A stretch of 64,000 nucleotides of DNA, taken from contig NZ_CP064689.1 in NCBI RefSeq assembly GCF_023100945.1, forward strand, positions 3,454,001 to 3,518,000. Direction: 5' to 3'. Below the pieces are notes generated by a model. The model searched no databases and had not been told where the DNA came from. It was given only the letters and a program-made list of their open reading frames with translations. Shown here piece after piece: positions 24,915 to 34,401 of this stretch. The position numbers were made by a program, and so were the translations under genes. Source of the DNA: Bradyrhizobium sp. 200. Lineage in GTDB: Bacteria > Pseudomonadota > Alphaproteobacteria > Rhizobiales > Xanthobacteraceae. The first letter of the stretch is position 1, and each line of letters begins with the position of its first letter.

Positions 24915-26060
24915 ATGAGACTCACCCTTTCGGTCATCAAGGCTGACATAGGCTCCGTTGGCGGCCACACGAAACCGTCTACACGCATGATGGCGGCTGT
25001 CGAGGGCGAGGTCGCGAAGGCGATCTGCGATGGCCTGCTGATCGACGGTTTCGTCTGCCACACTGGCGACGACATTGCGATCATCATGACGCACACACGG
25101 GGCGAAGGGAGCTCCGAGGTGCATCAACTTACCTGGAAGGCGTTCCTCGCGGCCACCTCGGTCGCGAAAACATCCGGGCTTTATGGCGCCGGCCAGGATC
25201 TTCTCGTCGAGGCACCGTCCGGAAACGTCCGCGGCGCCGGCCCGGGCGTCGCCGAGCTCAGCTTCGACCACAGCCTCTCGGGTTCGAGGCCCGCGGAGTC
25301 CTTCATGGTGTTCGCCGCCGACAAATGCGGCCCCGGCGCCTATAACCTTCCGCTCTACCTCGCCTTTGCCGATCCCATGTATTGCGCCGGGCTGATGCTG
25401 CCCCCGATGATCAAGGGATTCCGTTTCCTTATCATCGACATGGACAACACGGCCGGCGACAGCGTGATCGAACTCGACGCGCCCGCGGATGGCTACCACA
25501 TTGCCGCGCTGCTCCGCGACAATGAGCGCTTTGGCATTGATCGCATCATTTCCCGGACCCATGGCGAGGTCGCCGTCGCCGTTTCGGCGCAGCGTCTTCA
25601 CGCGATCGCAGGCAAGTACACCGGCAAGGACGATCCGGTCGCGATCGTCAGGAACCAGGGGTTTTTCCCGGCGCCCGAAGAAATCGTCTCGCCGTTCGCG
25701 AAGGCGCACTTCGTAGGCGGCGATGCGCGCGGCTCGCACGTGATGCCGCTCATGCCCGTGCCACTTAACACACCGGTGACAGGCATGTACTGCCTGCCGA
25801 TCGTTTCCTGCATCGGCTTTTCGATCGACAAGGACGGCCGTTTTTCGGAGTCCTTCACCGATTTCTTCGACAACCCGGCGTGGGACGAGGTCCGCCGGCG
25901 CGCCCAGCGCAAGGCAATCGAGATGCGCAGCCAAGGTTGGTCCGGCGCCGCGATGCTGCCCTATTCCGAGCTGGAGTATGGTGGCTTCCGCGACACCGTG
26001 TCCTCACTGCTGAAGCGCTTTCAGCTGCGCGAGGAAAGCAAGCCGGAAGCGGCCGAGTAA
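24915..26060 (+). CDS. fbp: archaeal-type fructose-1,6-bisphosphate aldolase/phosphatase (class V FBPase)
   Basis: A 381-residue protein with the full signature of the bifunctional FBP aldolase/phosphatase known mainly from archaea: KADIGSVGGH at the N-terminus (Mg-binding), THTRGE, GQDLL, SGNVRGAGPGVAE, ADKCGPGAYNLPLY, and AGKYTGKDDPVAIVR with Tyr235 and Lys238 at the places of the Tyr229/Lys232 aldolase residues of the Sulfolobus enzyme. It would make fructose 6-phosphate from triose phosphates in gluconeogenesis or the Calvin cycle. A phosphofructokinase gene follows after 50 bases, so the opposing reactions are encoded together. Confidence 0.9.
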   Translation: MRLTLSVIKADIGSVGGHTKPSTRMMAAVEGEVAKAICDGLLIDGFVCHTGDDIAIIMTHTRGEGSSEVHQLTWKAFLAATSVAKTSGLYGAGQDLLVEAPSGNVRGAGPGVAELSFDHSLSGSRPAESFMVFAADKCGPGAYNLPLYLAFADPMYCAGLMLPPMIKGFRFLIIDMDNTAGDSVIELDAPADGYHIAALLRDNERFGIDRIISRTHGEVAVAVSAQRLHAIAGKYTGKDDPVAIVRNQGFFPAPEEIVSPFAKAHFVGGDARGSHVMPLMPVPLNTPVTGMYCLPIVSCIGFSIDKDGRFSESFTDFFDNPAWDEVRRRAQRKAIEMRSQGWSGAAMLPYSELEYGGFRDTVSSLLKRFQLREESKPEAAE

Positions 26061-26110
26061 AGTACGCTACGCTGTGCATTATTGCGACATGCTAATGCTG
26101 GGAGGTGGGC

Positions 26111-27298
26111 TTGGCGAGAAAACGCATCGGCATTCTCACGGGCGGCGGCGACGTCCCCGGCCTTAACGCAGTCATCAAGAGCGTGACTTATCGCGGCAGT
26201 GAGAACGACATCGAGGTCGTCGGTCTCCGCCGTGGTTGGGAAGCCCTCACGCACCTCAACCTCGAGGACCCGGCCAGCAGGTCTCGCTACCTCATGCCGC
26301 TGAACCGTGAAAACACGCGCACCATCGACCGGAGCGGCGGCACCGTGCTGCACTCGAGCCGCATCAATCCGTCCAAAATGCAAAAGCTGCCCGATCATCT
26401 CGTCGGCAAGGACCTTCCAGTCTCCCTGAGTACCAGGGGCGGCGACGCAACCAGGACGTGGGACCTCACCGGCCAGGTGCTGGCGAACCTCTCGAGGCTC
26501 GGCATCGAACACCTGATCGCCATCGGCGGCGACGACACGCTTAGCTATGCGGCCAAGCTCAACGAACTCGGTGTCAAGATCATCGCCATCCCGAAGACGA
26601 TGGACAACGACGTCCTCAACACCGAGTACTGCATCGGCTTCTCGACCGCGATCACCCGCGCCAGCGCAGCTATCCAGCGGCAGCGAACCACTGTCGGCTC
26701 GCACGAGCGAATTGGCATTTTCCGTGTCTTTGGCCGCGATGCCGGATTTACCGCGCTCTACACCGCGTACGCGACCTCGATCCGATGCGTCATACCGGAG
26801 TATAAGGTCAATCTCGACAGATTGATCCAGTTTCTCCTTGAGGAGAAGCGCGCCAATCCGAGCAATTACGCGCTGATCGTGCTCAGCGAGGGCGCCGAGT
26901 GGGAGGGCTACAAGCTGCAGGAATATGGCGAGCCCGACGCCTACGGTCACCGGAAGAAGGCCAGCGTGGCGGAATCGCTTGCCGAGGAGATTAAGCAGCG
27001 CGCCGGCGAGGAGACGATCACCTCTGACCTTACCTACGATTTGCGATCGGGCGAACCTGACTTCATCGACAAGCTTGTAGCCCTGACTTTCGGCAACATG
27101 GCCTACGATGCCATCCTGGAAGGCAAGACCGGCCTCATGTCAGCTCTGGTAGAGGGCCGTTACGACCTCGTGTCCATCCCTGACCCTAAGCTGGGGCCTC
27201 GCAAATTGGATGTCGCCAGCGCATACAACACGGAGCGCTACCGCCCCACCTACGGCAACAAGCTGGGGCTGCCGATCTTTCTCAACCGCGCATCATAG
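26111..27298 (+). CDS. pfp: 6-phosphofructokinase with PPi-dependent signatures
   Basis: A 395-residue phosphofructokinase. GILTGGGDVPGLNAVI opens the phosphate-donor site. GGDD (about 139-142) instead of GGDG, and PKTMDND (about 161) instead of PGTIDND, are the residues that mark use of pyrophosphate rather than ATP in this family. GGGAGG at 26100-26105 places the start at TTG 26111; GTG 26105 would lie within the ribosome-binding site. The reversible PPi enzyme could serve glycolysis or gluconeogenesis. It is downstream of the archaeal-type FBPase and upstream of an Mth938 protein. Confidence 0.88.
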   Translation: MARKRIGILTGGGDVPGLNAVIKSVTYRGSENDIEVVGLRRGWEALTHLNLEDPASRSRYLMPLNRENTRTIDRSGGTVLHSSRINPSKMQKLPDHLVGKDLPVSLSTRGGDATRTWDLTGQVLANLSRLGIEHLIAIGGDDTLSYAAKLNELGVKIIAIPKTMDNDVLNTEYCIGFSTAITRASAAIQRQRTTVGSHERIGIFRVFGRDAGFTALYTAYATSIRCVIPEYKVNLDRLIQFLLEEKRANPSNYALIVLSEGAEWEGYKLQEYGEPDAYGHRKKASVAESLAEEIKQRAGEETITSDLTYDLRSGEPDFIDKLVALTFGNMAYDAILEGKTGLMSALVEGRYDLVSIPDPKLGPRKLDVASAYNTERYRPTYGNKLGLPIFLNRAS

Positions 27299-27421
27299 CG
27301 TGGCAGGTGGTAACCCCGCAAGAACGTCTCCTATGGGGCAGCCTCGTAAGTAGTGCTCGGCCAGATGGGTCTGCCGACGCGGAGTCAGGGCCTCGTGCCG
27401 AGATCATGAAGGGGAAAGGCC

Positions 27422-27778
27422 ATGGAGATCGAACGCACTACATTCGGCACCATCACGATTGACGGGAAGACCTATGAACACGACGTAATCATTCGTCTGA
27501 CCGGCGAAGTGGCAAGGCGGAAGAAGAAGCTGTCGAAGAAGTACTACGGCACCTCGCATGTTCTCTCAAAGGACGAAGCGAAGTTCGTCTTTGAGAAGGG
27601 ATGCGAGCAGCTAGTTCTAGGCTCGGGCCAGTTCGGCAATGTGCATCTATCGCCGGAAGCTGAGGCGTATTTTGTGAAAAAGGGTTGCACGGTCCTGTTG
27701 CAGCCGACCCCTGAGGCGATTCATACGTTCAACAACTTGCGCGCGAAGAAGATCGGCCTTTTTCACGTTACCTGCTGA
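27422..27778 (+). CDS. Mth938-domain (DUF498-type) protein
   Basis: A 118-residue protein with the Mth938/NDUFAF3-like fold pattern: FGTITIDGKTYEHDVIIR, CEQLVLGSGQFGNVHLSPEAEAYF, KKGCTVLLQPTPEAIHTFNNLRAKKIGLFHVTC. A basic KKKLSKKYYG segment is inserted in the first half, as in the archaeal branch. The biochemical role of the family is unsettled. AAGGGGAAAGG precedes ATG 27422. It follows the phosphofructokinase by 123 bases and may be in the same unit. Confidence 0.78.
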   Translation: MEIERTTFGTITIDGKTYEHDVIIRLTGEVARRKKKLSKKYYGTSHVLSKDEAKFVFEKGCEQLVLGSGQFGNVHLSPEAEAYFVKKGCTVLLQPTPEAIHTFNNLRAKKIGLFHVTC

Positions 27779-28038
27779 ATCGGTGAATTGCGGTCTGCAT
27801 CCTCGAAGACCTGCTACTGCAAGTAGAGCGAAGCTACGCCACCGTCGGTCGCCAGCTTTCTTATTTATACCAACTGATACCACCAACGGGTTCGGGTCGG
27901 TCAAGCCGGGACTTGTAGGACTTTCGATCCGTTGTAATGTAGGGGACGCATGCGGAATCCGTATGGCTGCTTCCCGAAGGACGCAGCGTCACAATAAGCA
28001 GGCGCGAACCAACGTGCCGGTTTTGGATCGAGGCCGAC

Positions 28039-30009
28039 ATGGCCGTTGGCGGATCGTTTGATACGTTCCCCAAGCTGCTGGCGCGAAATGCCGCGCAGTT
28101 TAGCAGCCGTCCTGCGTTTCGGCACAAGGATCTCGGTATCTGGCAGACGTGGACATGGGCCCAGGTCGCAGAGATCGTGCGCGCTTACGCTGCGGGCTTG
28201 CATCGACTTGGACTGCAGCCAGGAGATACGATCGCCATCGTTGGTTCCAACCGGCCGAAGCTCTATTGGACGCTAATGGCAGCGCAAGTGCTGCGCGCGA
28301 TTCCGGTTCCGGTCTATTCGGATGCAGTGGCTGACGAGCTTGCTTATGTCCTCGCTCACGCCGACGTGCAGTTTGTTGCGGCGCAAGATCAGGAGCAGGT
28401 CGACAAGGTCTTTTCTGTATCCGACCGGGTGCCGCACCTCCACAGGGTCGTCTATGACGAGCCGCGTGGCCTCGATGACTACGACCACAACCGATTGATC
28501 GCAATCCGCGATGTCATCGAAGACGGCCGCGCCGCGCTTGCGGCCAGCGCGGCGCTCGGCAGGCAGATCGATGAGTTCATCCGGCAGGGTGAAGGTGCTG
28601 ACATCTCGATCATCCTCTACACCTCGGGAACAACCGGCGCGTCGAAGGGCGTCATGCTGTCGGCGCGAGGCTGCATCGACGCTGCGACTGATACCGTCAG
28701 GTTTGACAGCCTGACCGACAAGGACGTGGCGCTCGCCTACCTGCCGCTCGCCTGGGTTGGTGATCATTACCTCAACTATGCACAGGGCATTGTCGCTGGA
28801 TTCTGCATGGCGTGTCCCGAAAGCGGTGAGACGATCGAGCAGGATCGGCGCGAGATCGGACCAACCTTCTATTTCGCCCCGCCGCGTGGTTTCGAGGCCA
28901 TGCTGACGCGGGTGATGATCCGCATGGAGGACGCTGCAGCCATCAAGCGGCGCATGTTCAACTACTTCCTTGGCATTGCGCGGCGGTATGGCGAGTCGAT
29001 TTTGACCGGAAAGTCGGTGCCGCTGTCTGGCCGGCTGCTCTATGCGGTCGGGCGTTTGATGGTCTACGAGCCCCTCAAGAACGTTCTTGGCCTGTCCCGC
29101 GTGCGCGTCGCCTATACTGCAGGTGAGGCCATCGGTCCGGATCTGTTCGCGTTCTATCGCTCGATCGGATTAAACCTGAAGCAACTGTACGGTCAGACCG
29201 AAGCGTTCCTTTACGTTACCTGCCAGCCTGACGGTGAGATCTACTCCGATACGGTCGGCCCGGCTGCACCGAACGTCGACATCCGCATTGCGGAAACAGG
29301 TGAGGTGCAGTTCCGCTCACCGGGCATGTTCGTCGGATACTTCAAGGAACAGGCGAAGTCGGCGGAGGCCATGACGTCCGACGGCTACGTCAAGACCGGC
29401 GACGCCGGTTTCTTCGACGAGAGGACTGGGCACCTGAAGATTATTGACCGCGCGAAGGACGTTGGTCGGCTAGCTGATGGCACGATATTTGCGCCGAAGT
29501 ATCTTGAGAACAAGTTGAAGTTTTTTCCCAACATCAAGGAAGCGGTCGTTTACGGCGACTCCAGGGATTTCGTTTGCGCCTTTCTTAATATCGACCCGGT
29601 CGCCGTGGCGAACTGGGCCGAACGCAACAACATCGCATACGGTTCCTATCAGGAGCTGGCGGGGCATCCACTGGTCTACGACATCGTGACGAAAGATGTT
29701 GCCGAGGTGAACCGCTCTCTCGCGGAGGGAAGGGTGCTGGCGGGCGCGCAGATTCGCCGCTTTCTCATTCTGCATAAGGAACTCGACGCAGATGATGGCG
29801 AATTGACCCGCACGCAGAAAGTTCGCCGCGGGTTCATCGCCGAGCGCTATGCGCCACTGATCACGGCGCTCTACGACGGTTCGCATGAAGCCGACATTTC
29901 CACCGAGGTCACTTTTGAGGATGGTCGCAAGGGCGTGATCGCTGCGCGGGTCAAGATCCGAGAACTGCAAACAACTGGTGCGACGAAATCTCTGGGGAAG
30001 GCCGCATGA
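28039..30009 (+). CDS. AMP-forming acyl-CoA ligase
   Basis: A 656-residue adenylate-forming enzyme. The P-loop-like ILYTSGTTGASKGVML lies near residue 200, the YGQTEA motif near 390 and the TGDAGFFDERTGHLKIIDRAKD hinge near 455; the C-terminal Lys region is KVRRGF. It activates a carboxylic acid as its CoA thioester. It is followed with overlapping stop/start (ATGA) by ABC-transporter genes of the branched-chain amino-acid type, so the acid is probably the imported solute, perhaps an aromatic or long-chain acid. The exact substrate cannot be read. Confidence 0.88.
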   Translation: MAVGGSFDTFPKLLARNAAQFSSRPAFRHKDLGIWQTWTWAQVAEIVRAYAAGLHRLGLQPGDTIAIVGSNRPKLYWTLMAAQVLRAIPVPVYSDAVADELAYVLAHADVQFVAAQDQEQVDKVFSVSDRVPHLHRVVYDEPRGLDDYDHNRLIAIRDVIEDGRAALAASAALGRQIDEFIRQGEGADISIILYTSGTTGASKGVMLSARGCIDAATDTVRFDSLTDKDVALAYLPLAWVGDHYLNYAQGIVAGFCMACPESGETIEQDRREIGPTFYFAPPRGFEAMLTRVMIRMEDAAAIKRRMFNYFLGIARRYGESILTGKSVPLSGRLLYAVGRLMVYEPLKNVLGLSRVRVAYTAGEAIGPDLFAFYRSIGLNLKQLYGQTEAFLYVTCQPDGEIYSDTVGPAAPNVDIRIAETGEVQFRSPGMFVGYFKEQAKSAEAMTSDGYVKTGDAGFFDERTGHLKIIDRAKDVGRLADGTIFAPKYLENKLKFFPNIKEAVVYGDSRDFVCAFLNIDPVAVANWAERNNIAYGSYQELAGHPLVYDIVTKDVAEVNRSLAEGRVLAGAQIRRFLILHKELDADDGELTRTQKVRRGFIAERYAPLITALYDGSHEADISTEVTFEDGRKGVIAARVKIRELQTTGATKSLGKAA

Positions 30010-30791
30010 GGATGCCGGATACGAGCGAAATCTTGCTTCTGGTCCAGGGGGTATCGCTGACGTTTGGCGGCGTGAAAGCGCTGAGGGACGTTTCGTTTGA
30101 CATCAGGAAAGGCGAAATTCGCGCCATCATCGGACCGAACGGCGCCGGAAAAACTTCGATGCTCAACGTCATCAACGGCTTCTATCATCCCAATCACGGC
30201 GCGATCACCTTCAAGGGACGGACCCGCGCCCAGATGCAGCCGTTCGAGGCGTCCCGTGGCGGCATCGCGCGCACCTTTCAAAACGTCGCACTGTTCAAAG
30301 GAATGAGCGCGCTCGACAATATTATGGCTGGCCGCACATTGAGGATGCGCCGGGGCCTTTTTTGGCAGATGCTGCGCTATGGCCCTGCGCTGGCGGAGGA
30401 GATCGAACATAGGCACCGGGTCGAGGAGATCATCGATTTTCTGGAGATTGAGGCGATCCGCAAGGTGCCGGTTGCGCGTTTGCCATATGGCCTGCAGAAA
30501 CGTGTCGAACTCGGCCGCGCCCTTGCGATGGAGCCGGATCTTCTTCTCCTCGACGAGCCGATGGCAGGCATGAATCTCGAGGAGAAGGAGGACATGTCGC
30601 GGTTCATCATCGACGTGAACAATCATTACGGCACGACTATTGCGCTGATCGAGCACGACATGGCTGTGGTGATGGATCTCTCCCATCGCGTGGCGGTGCT
30701 CGATCACGGCGTGAAGATCGCTGACGGCACCCCGGATGAGGTCAAGAGGAATCAAGGCGTGATCGACGCCTATCTCGGTGTCGCGCATTAA
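30006..30791 (+). CDS. ABC transporter ATPase, LivG type
   Basis: A 261-residue ATPase with Walker A GPNGAGKTS (about 44-52), Walker B LLLLDEPMAGM and the LivG-type C-terminal extension (GTPDEVKRNQGVIDAYLG). The ABC signature is degenerate (LPYGLQKRVELGRAL), as is common in this subfamily. It overlaps the ligase gene by four bases and precedes the permease gene. It energises uptake with the LivF-like ATPase at 34402. Confidence 0.92.
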   Translation: MRMPDTSEILLLVQGVSLTFGGVKALRDVSFDIRKGEIRAIIGPNGAGKTSMLNVINGFYHPNHGAITFKGRTRAQMQPFEASRGGIARTFQNVALFKGMSALDNIMAGRTLRMRRGLFWQMLRYGPALAEEIEHRHRVEEIIDFLEIEAIRKVPVARLPYGLQKRVELGRALAMEPDLLLLDEPMAGMNLEEKEDMSRFIIDVNNHYGTTIALIEHDMAVVMDLSHRVAVLDHGVKIADGTPDEVKRNQGVIDAYLGVAH

Positions 30792-30801
30792 GGAGCGTTG
30801 C

Positions 30802-31731
30802 GTGATCGCGTTGGGTCAATTTCTTGAAGTGCTGATCGGCGGATTGATGTCCGGCGTGCTGTATTCGCTGGTCGCGCTCGGCTTCGTGTTGATCTTCAAG
30901 GCATCCGGTGTCTTTAATTTTGCGCAAGGCGCAATGGTCTTGCTCGCCGGGCTTGCGCTGGTTCGCTCGCTCGACCTGCTGGTGGCCAACGGCTTCTCGC
31001 TTTGGGCTGCGATCATCCTCGGCATTGGCTTCGCTGCCGTGATCATGGCGATAACGGCCTGGCTGATCGAGCGATTCGTGATCGGACCGCTTGTCAACCA
31101 GGACGCCCTTACGCTGTTCATGTCCACCATCGGCGTGACATTCATCCTCGAGGGTGCGGCGCAGATGATCTTCGGTTCCGATGCTTACCCTTTGCGGCTG
31201 TTTCCGACGGACGCCTGGTTCCTGTTTGAAAATCTCTTTCCCGGTGGAATTCTGGTCAACAAGCTGGATGTCTGGGGCGGCTTTATCGCCGGCATTCTGG
31301 TCGCGGGCCTCGCGATATTCTTCCAGCGTACCAAGACCGGTCGCGCACTCAGGGCGGTTGCCGACGACCACTTGGCCGCTCAGTCGGTCGGGATTCCAAT
31401 CAGCTGGATCTGGTTCGTGGTCTGGCTTGCTGCCGGTCTCGTTGCGCTGGTTGCCGCGACTGTGTGGGGTACCAAGCTGGGCGTACAGTTCTCCATCACC
31501 TTTCTCGCGCTGAAGGCCTTGCCGGTTCTCATCATCGGTGGCTTGACCTCCATTCCGGGAGCCATCGTCGGCGGGCTCATTGTGGGGGCGGGCGAGAAGA
31601 TCGCCGAGGTGTTCCTGGGCTCGCATATAGGTGGCGGCATCGAATATTGGTTCGCCTACGTGCTGGCGTTGGCAGTGCTGCTCGTGCGGCCGCAGGGGCT
31701 GTTCGGCGAGCGGATCATCGAACGTATCTGA
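30802..31731 (+). CDS. ABC transporter permease, LivH type
   Basis: A 309-residue inner-membrane permease with the LivH pattern (GGLMSGVLYSLVALGFVLIFKASGVFNFAQGAMV at the N-terminus; GLTSIPGAIVGGLIVG near the end). AAGGAG at about 30790-30795 places the start at GTG 30802, avoiding overlap with the ATPase gene. It is the first of two permeases in the set. Confidence 0.92.
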   Translation: MIALGQFLEVLIGGLMSGVLYSLVALGFVLIFKASGVFNFAQGAMVLLAGLALVRSLDLLVANGFSLWAAIILGIGFAAVIMAITAWLIERFVIGPLVNQDALTLFMSTIGVTFILEGAAQMIFGSDAYPLRLFPTDAWFLFENLFPGGILVNKLDVWGGFIAGILVAGLAIFFQRTKTGRALRAVADDHLAAQSVGIPISWIWFVVWLAAGLVALVAATVWGTKLGVQFSITFLALKALPVLIIGGLTSIPGAIVGGLIVGAGEKIAEVFLGSHIGGGIEYWFAYVLALAVLLVRPQGLFGERIIERI

Positions 31732-31746
31732 GACGAGGAGTTCGTT

Positions 31747-32874
31747 GTGCTTTATCGAGAGGCTGGCCAATTCAGGACGACCTACGCGGAGGATATGGCG
31801 ATCTTCCCGATCCGCCAGGACCGTATCGCGCTCGCCATCTTGCTCGGTATCGCCTTCATTGGCGTGCCGTTGCTGGCCGACTTCGACATTTGGCCGTTCG
31901 GCAGCGACTATCTGCTTCGCGCCATTCTGCTGCCCTTCCTGATCCTCGCGCTCGCCGCTATCGGCGTAAACATCCTTGTCGGCTATTGCGGCCAGATCTC
32001 GCTCGGCAGCGGCGCGTTCATGGCCATCGGCGCCTACTCCGCCTACAAGTTGGGGACCGGCGTTCATATTCCGCTCGCCTCTCTTGACTTCGCGATTTCG
32101 ATCCCGCCGTTGCCCGTACTGTTAGCCATTTTGCTCGGCGGGCTCACGGCGGCTCTTGCCGGAATCCTCTTCGGTATTCCCAGTTTGCGGATCAAGGGTC
32201 TCTATCTGGCGGTCGCAACACTCGCAGCGCAATTCTTTTTCGACTGGGTGTTCCTGCGGGTGTCGTGGTTCACCAATTATGCGCCGTCAGGGTCGGTCAA
32301 TGCACCGACACTAGATTTCTTCGGTCTGAACGTAGGCACGCCGATTGAGCGCTATATGCTGTGCCTGATCTTCGTAACGGTGTTCGCGGTTCTGGCGAAG
32401 AACCTCGTTCGCGGCAATCTCGGCAGACAATGGATGGCGATCCGCGACATGGACATCGCCGCCGAGTTGATCGGCATCCGGCCACTCTACGCGAAGCTCA
32501 CGGCCTTTGCGGTCTCTTCATTTATTATCGGCGTGGCGGGCGCACTCTGGGCGTTCGTCTATCTGGGCTCGTGGGAGCCGCTCGCCTTCTCGATCGACCG
32601 TTCGCTGCAGCTTCTGTTCATGGTGATCATCGGCGGGTTGGGATCGATCATGGGTTCGTTCGTCGGTGCGGCCTTTATCCTCATTCTGCCGATCATGCTG
32701 AACCTGATTCCAACCCAGCTCGGTGTGCCGCTGTCGACAGAGACGATTACTCATCTGGAGTTCATCATCTTTGGATCGTTGATCTGCTATCTTCTCATCA
32801 AAGAGCCACATGGGTTTGCCCGGCTCATATCGATTGGCAAGGAAAAGCTCAGACTTTGGCCGTTTCCCTACTGA
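31747..32874 (+). CDS. ABC transporter permease, LivM type
   Basis: A 375-residue permease with LivM features: GVNILVGYCGQISLGSGAFMAIGAY, LYLAVATLAAQFFFDWV and the MDIAAELIGIRPLYAKLTAFAVSSF coupling region. The start is GTG 31747 behind GAGGAG. A longer N-terminal extension than E. coli LivM precedes the first helix. It pairs with the LivH-type permease upstream. Confidence 0.92.
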   Translation: MLYREAGQFRTTYAEDMAIFPIRQDRIALAILLGIAFIGVPLLADFDIWPFGSDYLLRAILLPFLILALAAIGVNILVGYCGQISLGSGAFMAIGAYSAYKLGTGVHIPLASLDFAISIPPLPVLLAILLGGLTAALAGILFGIPSLRIKGLYLAVATLAAQFFFDWVFLRVSWFTNYAPSGSVNAPTLDFFGLNVGTPIERYMLCLIFVTVFAVLAKNLVRGNLGRQWMAIRDMDIAAELIGIRPLYAKLTAFAVSSFIIGVAGALWAFVYLGSWEPLAFSIDRSLQLLFMVIIGGLGSIMGSFVGAAFILILPIMLNLIPTQLGVPLSTETITHLEFIIFGSLICYLLIKEPHGFARLISIGKEKLRLWPFPY

Positions 32875-33005
32875 AGGGGCGGTCAGTGCGACGGAAGCCG
32901 AAGATCGCAACGCGGAGCGGCGGTCGTTGGCAAAAGGAGGAAGGAAGCCCGCGAAAACAAGACCCGGTACGGCAAAAAAACGGGCTGAATGAGGAGGACA
33001 CCAAA

Positions 33006-34325
33006 ATGGTACGCAACAAACTGATGCTGGCGGCAGCCATACTTTCAGGTGGGGCGTTTGCCTCTCCTGCTGCAGCGCAGAACGAGCAGTTCATCCCAAT
33101 ACTATCCTACCGGACGGGCGCGTACGCCGTGAATGGCGTGCCGTACGCAAACGGCGTGGCCGACTATTACAACCTTGTCAACGAGCGCGACGGCGGCATC
33201 AACGGCGTCAAGCTCCTGGTCGAGGAATGCGAGACCGGCTATGCCACCGACAAGGGCGTTGAGTGTTACGAGCGTCTCAAGGGGAAGGGCCCAACCGGCG
33301 CGGCCTTCATCAATCCGCTGTCGACCGGCATTACGTTCGCCCTCACCGAAAAGACCGCGACTGACAAGATCCCGATTATCACGATGGGCTATGGCCGCGC
33401 CGATTCCAAGAACGGAGCCGTCTTCTCCTACAACTTCCCGCTGCTCGGCACGTACTGGTCGGCGGCCGATATCGCGATCCAGCACGTCGCCAAGGAGGTC
33501 GGCGGCTTCGATAAGCTGAAGGGCAAGAAGATTTCGCTGGTCTATCATGACAGCCCATACGGCAAGGAGCCGATCCCGATGCTGCAGGTGCTGGCACAGA
33601 AGCACGGCTTTGAGTTTGCGCCGATCCCGGTCACGCACCCCGGTGTCGAACAGAAGTCGCAATGGCTGGCGATCCGCCAGAACCGGCCGGACTATGTTTT
33701 ACTTTGGGGCTGGGGCGTCATGAACGGCACGGCAGTCAAGGAAGCAGCGGCTGTTGCCTATCCGCGCGACAGGATGATCGGTGTCTGGTGGTCGGGCGCA
33801 GAGCCGGATGTAACGCCCGCAGGCGACCAAGCAACCGGCTACAAGGCGCTGATGCTTCAGCATGGTGCAGGCAAGTTTCCGGTGCATGCCGACCTGGAGA
33901 AGTACGTCTATGCAAAGGGTAAGGGGGCGTCGGAGCCTGGCAAGGTCGGCGAGGTTCTCTATAACCGCGGTATGACGAATGCCATGCTCGGCGTGGAGGC
34001 GATCCGCAAGGCGCAGGAAAAGTTCGGCAAGAAGCCGCTTACGGGCGAGCAGGTCCGCTGGGGTCTGGAGAACCTCGACCTCTCTGATGTACGTCTCAAG
34101 GAGCTCGGCTTCGAGGGCATGTTGAAGCCGATCAAGATTTCCTGCTCCGACCACGAGGGCGCGCGGGAGGGGCGCGTACAGCAGTGGGACGGCAAGGGCT
34201 GGAAAATCATCTCCGACTGGTACACGGCCAACCTATCCAACACCGAACCGCTCGTCGACGAAATTTCCGCGAAGTATGCCGCGGACAAGAAGATTCAGCC
34301 GCGCGACTGCTCGAAGGAGAGTTGA
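33006..34325 (+). CDS. ABC transporter periplasmic substrate-binding protein
   Basis: A 439-residue type I periplasmic binding protein with a clear signal peptide cleaved near AAAQNEQ (about 24). It belongs to the branched-chain amino-acid-like group used for many acids. GAGGAGG at about 32990-32996 fixes ATG 33006, although the frame is open from 32361. Position between LivM and LivF genes marks it as the operon's own binding protein. The ligand is unknown; the linked acyl-CoA ligase suggests a carboxylic acid. Confidence 0.9.
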   Translation: MVRNKLMLAAAILSGGAFASPAAAQNEQFIPILSYRTGAYAVNGVPYANGVADYYNLVNERDGGINGVKLLVEECETGYATDKGVECYERLKGKGPTGAAFINPLSTGITFALTEKTATDKIPIITMGYGRADSKNGAVFSYNFPLLGTYWSAADIAIQHVAKEVGGFDKLKGKKISLVYHDSPYGKEPIPMLQVLAQKHGFEFAPIPVTHPGVEQKSQWLAIRQNRPDYVLLWGWGVMNGTAVKEAAAVAYPRDRMIGVWWSGAEPDVTPAGDQATGYKALMLQHGAGKFPVHADLEKYVYAKGKGASEPGKVGEVLYNRGMTNAMLGVEAIRKAQEKFGKKPLTGEQVRWGLENLDLSDVRLKELGFEGMLKPIKISCSDHEGAREGRVQQWDGKGWKIISDWYTANLSNTEPLVDEISAKYAADKKIQPRDCSKES

Positions 34326-34401
34326 ACACATCTCGGCGATCCGGGAGGAGCGTTCGCCTTCCCGGATATCCCGAGAGCCGCAACCGTCTGGAGGGAGCAG
34401 C

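Noticed and set aside
32361..33005. Long N-terminal extension of the ABC substrate-binding protein
   Set aside because: It overlaps the LivM permease gene in another frame; the signal peptide and ribosome-binding site place the start at 33006.
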